From positions 434,001 through 498,000 of the forward strand of contig NZ_CANMUU010000002.1 of NCBI RefSeq assembly GCF_947501165.1: DNA of 64,000 nt, given 5' to 3'. This document shows, piece after piece, positions 60,063-64,000 of the stretch (its first letter is position 1; each line of letters starts with the position of its first letter). A program made the position numbers and the translations under genes. The stretch is from an uncultured Allomuricauda sp. (GTDB lineage: Bacteria; Bacteroidota; Bacteroidia; Flavobacteriales; Flavobacteriaceae). A model generated the notes under the pieces. That model was not told the DNA's origin and made no database searches. It was given only the letters and a program-made list of their open reading frames with translations.

Positions 60063-62465
60063 ATGAAACACAGCTACCACCTTACTCTTTTACTTGCACT
60101 TTTTTGTGGGTTTCTACAAGGACAAGATTTTACTAAAACCAAAAATTATCAAAAGTTTGACGGTTTTTTTGATTACTATTACGATGATTCCCAAGACAAA
60201 ATCTTTTTGGAGGTTGAATCCTTGAATCGGGATTTTTTATATGTCTATTCCCTTAGTAGTGGTATTGGCAGTAACGATATTGGATTGGACAGGGGCCAAT
60301 TGGGTAACGAACAATTGGTTTACTTCAAAAAGGCAGGCAATAAATTGCTTTTGGTTCAACCAAATCTAAAATTTAGAGCACTGACCAAAAACGAACTGGA
60401 AAAGAAGTCAGTAGAGCAGGCATTTGCCAAATCAGTATTGTTTGGCTTTCCAATTGTGGAAGAATCCAAGGGGCACTATCTCATTGATATTACCGATTTT
60501 TTAATGCGCGATGCCCATGGGGTTTCCGCTCGATTGAAAAGTAGAAAACAAGGGAATTATAGCTTGGATAAGTCTAAAAGCGCCTTTGCTTTTGAACGCA
60601 CCAAGGCGTTTCCAAAGAATGTGGAATTCGATATGACCTTAACTTTTAAGGGGACACCGCAGGGAGATTGGATTCGTTCAGTAACTCCAAATCCTAATTT
60701 GGTAACCGTTGCCCAGCACCACTCATTTATAGAATTACCGGATAATGGATATAAAAAACGGGTTTTTGACCCACGTTGCGGGTCATACCCATTCACGTAT
60801 TATGACTATGCTACGCCTGTTCAAGAACCAATTTTGAAGCGTTTTGTAAGAAGGCATCGATTGGAAAAGAAAAATCCGAATACAGCGGTCAGCGAAGCTG
60901 TGGAACCTATAATTTATTACCTGGACAATGGGACACCCGAACCCGTACGTTCGGCACTTCTGGAGGGAGGAAAATGGTGGAACCAAGCTTTTGAGGCTAT
61001 TGGATATAAAGATGCTTTTCAACTTAAGGTGCTTCCAGATGACGCAGACCCTTTGGATGTTCGTTACAATGTAATTCAATGGGTGCACCGCTCCACACGT
61101 GGTTGGAGTTATGGAAGTAGTGTTACCGACCCAAGAACAGGAGAAATCATCAAGGGGCATGTAAGTCTGGGAAGTCTTCGTATTCGTCAGGATTTCCTGA
61201 TAGCTCAGGCTCTAATGAACAAACCCTTTGCAGAACGTGATGACAATTACCAGCCTATGTTGGAACTGGCCTTAGCTCGAATTCGCCAACTTTCTGCTCA
61301 CGAAATAGGGCATACCTTGGGCTTTGCCCACAATTTTGCGGCTAGTACCACCAATAGAGCCTCAGTTATGGATTATCCACATCCTCAATTTGAACTTAAT
61401 GGAAATACCATTGATTTTTCGAATGCCTATGATACTGGAATCGGGGAGTGGGACAAGGTAACCGTAGCCTATTCTTATGCAGATTTTCCATCAGGCACTA
61501 CCGAAAAGGAGGGTTTAAACGCAATACTAAAAAAAGCCCAGGATGATGGTCTGCGCTATATTTCCGACCAAGATGCTAGACCCATGGGCGGAGCCCATGC
61601 GTATGGTCATCTTTGGGATAATGGGGCAAGTGCCTCCCAAGAACTTGAAAAGGTATTGGATATACGTAAAGTGGGCATTTCCAATTTTTCAATGGACAAT
61701 ATCCGCTCTGGTGAAGCCAATTCTACTTTGGAGGATGTTTTTGCACCTTTGTATTTCTTTCATAGATATCAAACTGAAGCGGTTTCCAAAATGATAGGTG
61801 GTTTGGATTACAATTATACCGTAAAAGGTGACGGCCAACGAACTGTTTATCCTATAAATGCAAGCAATCAAGAAAAGGCATTAAATGCAATTTTAAATAC
61901 TTTGGATGCTTCGGTGGTGGCCATTCCTAAAAATAAACTGGAATTGTTCCCACCACGAGCTATTGGTTATGGTCGTACACGAGAATCTCTCAAAGGGCGA
62001 ACTGGGGTTTCTTTCGATGCCTTATCTGCTGCGGAAACCTCTGCTGATATGACCTTAGGATTGTTGTTGCACCCTGAACGTGCTTCACGTTTGATTCAAC
62101 AAAAGAGCTTGGACGACAATCAAGTTGGGCTCAGTGATGTGTTTAAGGAGCTTACAATAAATACCCTTCAGAAGAAACACAGAGATGGATATTGGCAGGA
62201 AGTACAAAATACCATCAATTTTAGGGTTTTGTATCATATCATGAACCTGGCAGTGCACACACAAGTACATCCTCAGGTGAATGGAATAGCTACTCAACAT
62301 CTTAAAGAAGTTCGGAAAAACCTGTTAGGAGAGGCGAAAAATACAGTATCAGAAGAAATGGTAAGACGTATCGATGCTTTCCTCAAGACGCCAACTGCAT
62401 TTAAAGTGATTGCTGCTCCAAAGATTCCGGATGGTTCACCCATTGGGATGGATTGTATGGAGTAA
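60063..62465 (+). CDS. Secreted zinc-dependent metalloprotease (DUF5117/DUF4953 type)
   Basis: The 800-residue protein has a signal peptide (LLLALFCGFLQGQ), a long N-terminal DUF5117-like region and a central metzincin-like core with HEIGHTLGFAHN (His413, Glu414, His417, His423), the HExxHxxGxxH zinc signature. A methionine after the zinc motif (ASVMDYPHP) resembles the Met-turn. It is thus probably an active periplasmic or secreted protease. Substrate unknown. Confidence 0.92.
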   Translation: MKHSYHLTLLLALFCGFLQGQDFTKTKNYQKFDGFFDYYYDDSQDKIFLEVESLNRDFLYVYSLSSGIGSNDIGLDRGQLGNEQLVYFKKAGNKLLLVQPNLKFRALTKNELEKKSVEQAFAKSVLFGFPIVEESKGHYLIDITDFLMRDAHGVSARLKSRKQGNYSLDKSKSAFAFERTKAFPKNVEFDMTLTFKGTPQGDWIRSVTPNPNLVTVAQHHSFIELPDNGYKKRVFDPRCGSYPFTYYDYATPVQEPILKRFVRRHRLEKKNPNTAVSEAVEPIIYYLDNGTPEPVRSALLEGGKWWNQAFEAIGYKDAFQLKVLPDDADPLDVRYNVIQWVHRSTRGWSYGSSVTDPRTGEIIKGHVSLGSLRIRQDFLIAQALMNKPFAERDDNYQPMLELALARIRQLSAHEIGHTLGFAHNFAASTTNRASVMDYPHPQFELNGNTIDFSNAYDTGIGEWDKVTVAYSYADFPSGTTEKEGLNAILKKAQDDGLRYISDQDARPMGGAHAYGHLWDNGASASQELEKVLDIRKVGISNFSMDNIRSGEANSTLEDVFAPLYFFHRYQTEAVSKMIGGLDYNYTVKGDGQRTVYPINASNQEKALNAILNTLDASVVAIPKNKLELFPPRAIGYGRTRESLKGRTGVSFDALSAAETSADMTLGLLLHPERASRLIQQKSLDDNQVGLSDVFKELTINTLQKKHRDGYWQEVQNTINFRVLYHIMNLAVHTQVHPQVNGIATQHLKEVRKNLLGEAKNTVSEEMVRRIDAFLKTPTAFKVIAAPKIPDGSPIGMDCME

Positions 62466-62486
62466 AGAGGAAACTTTAATAAACCC

Positions 62487-62837
62487 ATGAAGAAAAACCG
62501 GAAAAATTCAGAGCATTATTTGTGGGGTGAAAACTGTGAGGGTTGGCATTTGGTTAAAGGAAGTAAACTGAGTGTCATTGAGGAATTAATGCCTTCAAAG
62601 ACAGAGGAGGCCAAACATTACCATTCTAAGGCTCAACAACTCTTTTATGTTTTGAAAGGAGAAGCAACTTTTGAGATTGAAAGTGAAATAGTTAGGGTGC
62701 CAAGTAGAGAAGGGATTCATATCCAACCCAACCTTGCGCACCAAATGCGTAACGAAGGTGAAACGGATTTAGAATTTTTAGTTATCTCCCAACCCACAAC
62801 AAGAGGTGACAGAACCAATGTGAATAATATAGAATAG
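62487..62837 (+). CDS. Small cupin-domain protein
   Basis: The 116-residue protein has a single cupin barrel: EEAKHYHSKAQQLFYVLKGEA with a His pair and Gln, and GIHIQPNLAHQMRNEG with another His. Such cupins bind a metal and serve as isomerases, dioxygenases or sensors; no specific activity can be given. It is joined to the GH16 gene with no intergenic base. Confidence 0.85.
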   Translation: MKKNRKNSEHYLWGENCEGWHLVKGSKLSVIEELMPSKTEEAKHYHSKAQQLFYVLKGEATFEIESEIVRVPSREGIHIQPNLAHQMRNEGETDLEFLVISQPTTRGDRTNVNNIE

Positions 62838-63680
62838 ATGACAGTAGTGAAGAAAGTAAGACTTTATACCATACTAATAGGTTGTTTACTATTCCAGTCC
62901 TATTTAATCTCTCAAAAAAAAGCAACAACTGATGGAGCTTTTGCAAATCTTATTTGGTCTGATGAATTTGAAGGTGGGGGACCAGTTGACTCTGAAAAAT
63001 GGTTTCATCAAACACAACTTCCGCTTGGCGGTAGCTGGTGGGGTGGTATCATACAGCATTACACGGACCGCGAGGCCAATACGTTTGTAAAAGATGGTTA
63101 TTTGCACTTGGTGGCAAAAAAGGAGAAGTTTAGAGACCAAGGAATAAAAAAAGAGTATACTTCAGCTAGGCTTAATTCTAAATTTGCTTTCACCTATGGA
63201 AAGGTGGAGATAAGGGCTAAACTGCCAGAAGGAATAGGAACATGGCCTGCAATATGGATGTTAAACACCAATATTGATGAGGATGGGGCTTATTGGGATG
63301 AAAAATACGGAACGACCAAATGGCCTTATTGTGGTGAAATTGATATTGTAGAACATTGGGGGAAAAATCAAGATTTTGTTTCAAGTGCTGTCCACAATGG
63401 GGATAGTTATGGGGACAAAGTGAAGAACTTTGGAGAACAAAAAATAAAGAATGCTTCAAGTGAATTTCACATCTATACTATGGAATGGACCAAAGAAAAG
63501 ATGGTATTCAGTGTGGATGGCGGAACCCATTTCGAATATAATCCTAAGGTAAAAAATAAAGATACTTGGCCGTTTGATTCGAAGTATTACTTCATTCTAA
63601 ACATCGCTATTGAACCTGAAATTGACCCTAGCTTTACTGAAAGCTCAATGGTAGTTGATTACATTAGGGTGTTTCAGTAG
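62838..63680 (+). CDS. GH16 family glycoside hydrolase (beta-glucanase/laminarinase-like)
   Basis: The 280-residue exported protein has a signal-like N-terminus and the GH16 catalytic motif GEIDIVEHWG, with nucleophile Glu167, Asp169 and acid/base Glu172. Also seen are LIWSDEFEGGGPVDSEKW, GGIIQHYTDREAN, YTSARLNSKFAFTYGKVEIR and GTWPAIWML. The family hydrolyses beta-1,3/1,4-glucans such as laminarin; agarases and carrageenases are less likely by these motifs. The position suggests algal-glucan use, but no polysaccharide utilisation locus surrounds it. Confidence 0.92.
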   Translation: MTVVKKVRLYTILIGCLLFQSYLISQKKATTDGAFANLIWSDEFEGGGPVDSEKWFHQTQLPLGGSWWGGIIQHYTDREANTFVKDGYLHLVAKKEKFRDQGIKKEYTSARLNSKFAFTYGKVEIRAKLPEGIGTWPAIWMLNTNIDEDGAYWDEKYGTTKWPYCGEIDIVEHWGKNQDFVSSAVHNGDSYGDKVKNFGEQKIKNASSEFHIYTMEWTKEKMVFSVDGGTHFEYNPKVKNKDTWPFDSKYYFILNIAIEPEIDPSFTESSMVVDYIRVFQ

Positions 63681-63749
63681 GTTTTTATACTATTTTCAAA
63701 AAGGGAGTCCAATTGAAATCCCTTCATTCGTCATTTTAAAAAGAGTAAA

Positions 63750-64000
63750 ATGAACAGGTATTTTAGTTTCTTATTAATCTGGGTTTTACCTATTACGGTC
63801 TGTTTAGGACAAGCAGATAGTAAAACCAAAGTATTTGCGATGATTTATACTCCAGGTGAAAATTGGAACCATGAAATCACGTTTGATCAGCAACCTTTCT
63901 TTAATGCGCATTCCAAGCATATTCAAAAGTTAAGAAAAGAAGGCAGTATTGTAATTGGCGGGAGATATTCGGATAAAGGTTTTATGCTTTTGCGCGCAAA
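63750..64000 (+). CDS. Partial YCII-like secreted protein
   Basis: Only the first 83 residues are in the window, because the gene runs off the right edge. A signal peptide (MNRYFSFLLIWVLPITVCLGQ) precedes AMIYTPGENWNHE ... FFNAHSKHIQKLRKEGSIVIGG, which resembles YCII-related proteins. The function is unknown. Confidence 0.7.
   Translation, partial: MNRYFSFLLIWVLPITVCLGQADSKTKVFAMIYTPGENWNHEITFDQQPFFNAHSKHIQKLRKEGSIVIGGRYSDKGFMLLRA

Overview
The window is a chromosome segment of a member of the Bacteroidota, most likely a marine Flavobacteriaceae (Muricauda/Maribacter-like). The basis is the AT-rich coding style, promoters of the TTTG-N20/21-TAnnTTTG type, a CcsBA fusion, a bacillithiol gene, TonB-plug and carboxypeptidase-regulatory-like proteins, a split menaquinone cluster with DUF2853 and CPBP-protease neighbours, a CAL67264-type membrane peptide and many LytTR/TPR regulators. 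Genus and species cannot be told from the sequence alone.

Layout. 1-5.8 kb: a partial lipoprotein, then Maf, a KdsC-like phosphatase and a DUF2520 protein on the minus strand, and the giant cytochrome c maturation protein CcsBA on plus. 5.8-13.4 kb is the rearranged accessory region. A divergent pair, M14 carboxypeptidase (-) and MATE transporter (+), is present twice. In the first copy the MATE gene is cut to 138 codons; in the second copy the M14 gene is cut and fused to a frameshifted foreign remnant. Between the copies lie a small lipoprotein, a C39-like/VKOR/thioredoxin membrane enzyme and a small double-glycine-leader, Cys-rich peptide. Both MATE copies are preceded by a foldable leader RNA in which the two copies differ by a compensatory base-pair change. 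13.4-20.6 kb: a Cys/Met PLP enzyme, BshB1, a TPR histidine kinase, tRNA-His, an M28 peptidase and a hydroxyproline-epimerase-type protein.

22.3-34.9 kb is a menaquinone cluster: hotdog thioesterase, menF, menD, (DUF2853, CvfB-like, SPOR-like), menA, a LytTR regulator and HisKA_2 kinase pair, menC, a CPBP protease and menE. No menB is present. 35-42.1 kb holds a set of TonB-plug or carboxypeptidase-regulatory proteins that lack a beta-barrel, one of them fused to a von Willebrand A-like domain, around an M24 peptidase. 42.1-51.2 kb carries housekeeping genes: acyl-CoA carboxylase beta, an oxidoreductase, EttA, an MBL hydrolase, fumarase and two small membrane peptides. 51.2-64 kb carries peptidases (S9, a DUF885-like protein with no visible zinc motif, an HExxHxxGxxH metalloprotease), a TonB receptor with a Spy-like partner, an ArsC-like protein, prfB with its programmed frameshift, a cupin, a GH16 glucanase and a partial YCII-like gene.

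The most unusual material is the duplicated leader RNA with its captured peptide/VKOR cassette (7.2-12.0 kb) and the barrel-less plug cluster (35-42 kb). No rRNA, CRISPR array, phage or intact insertion sequence was seen.
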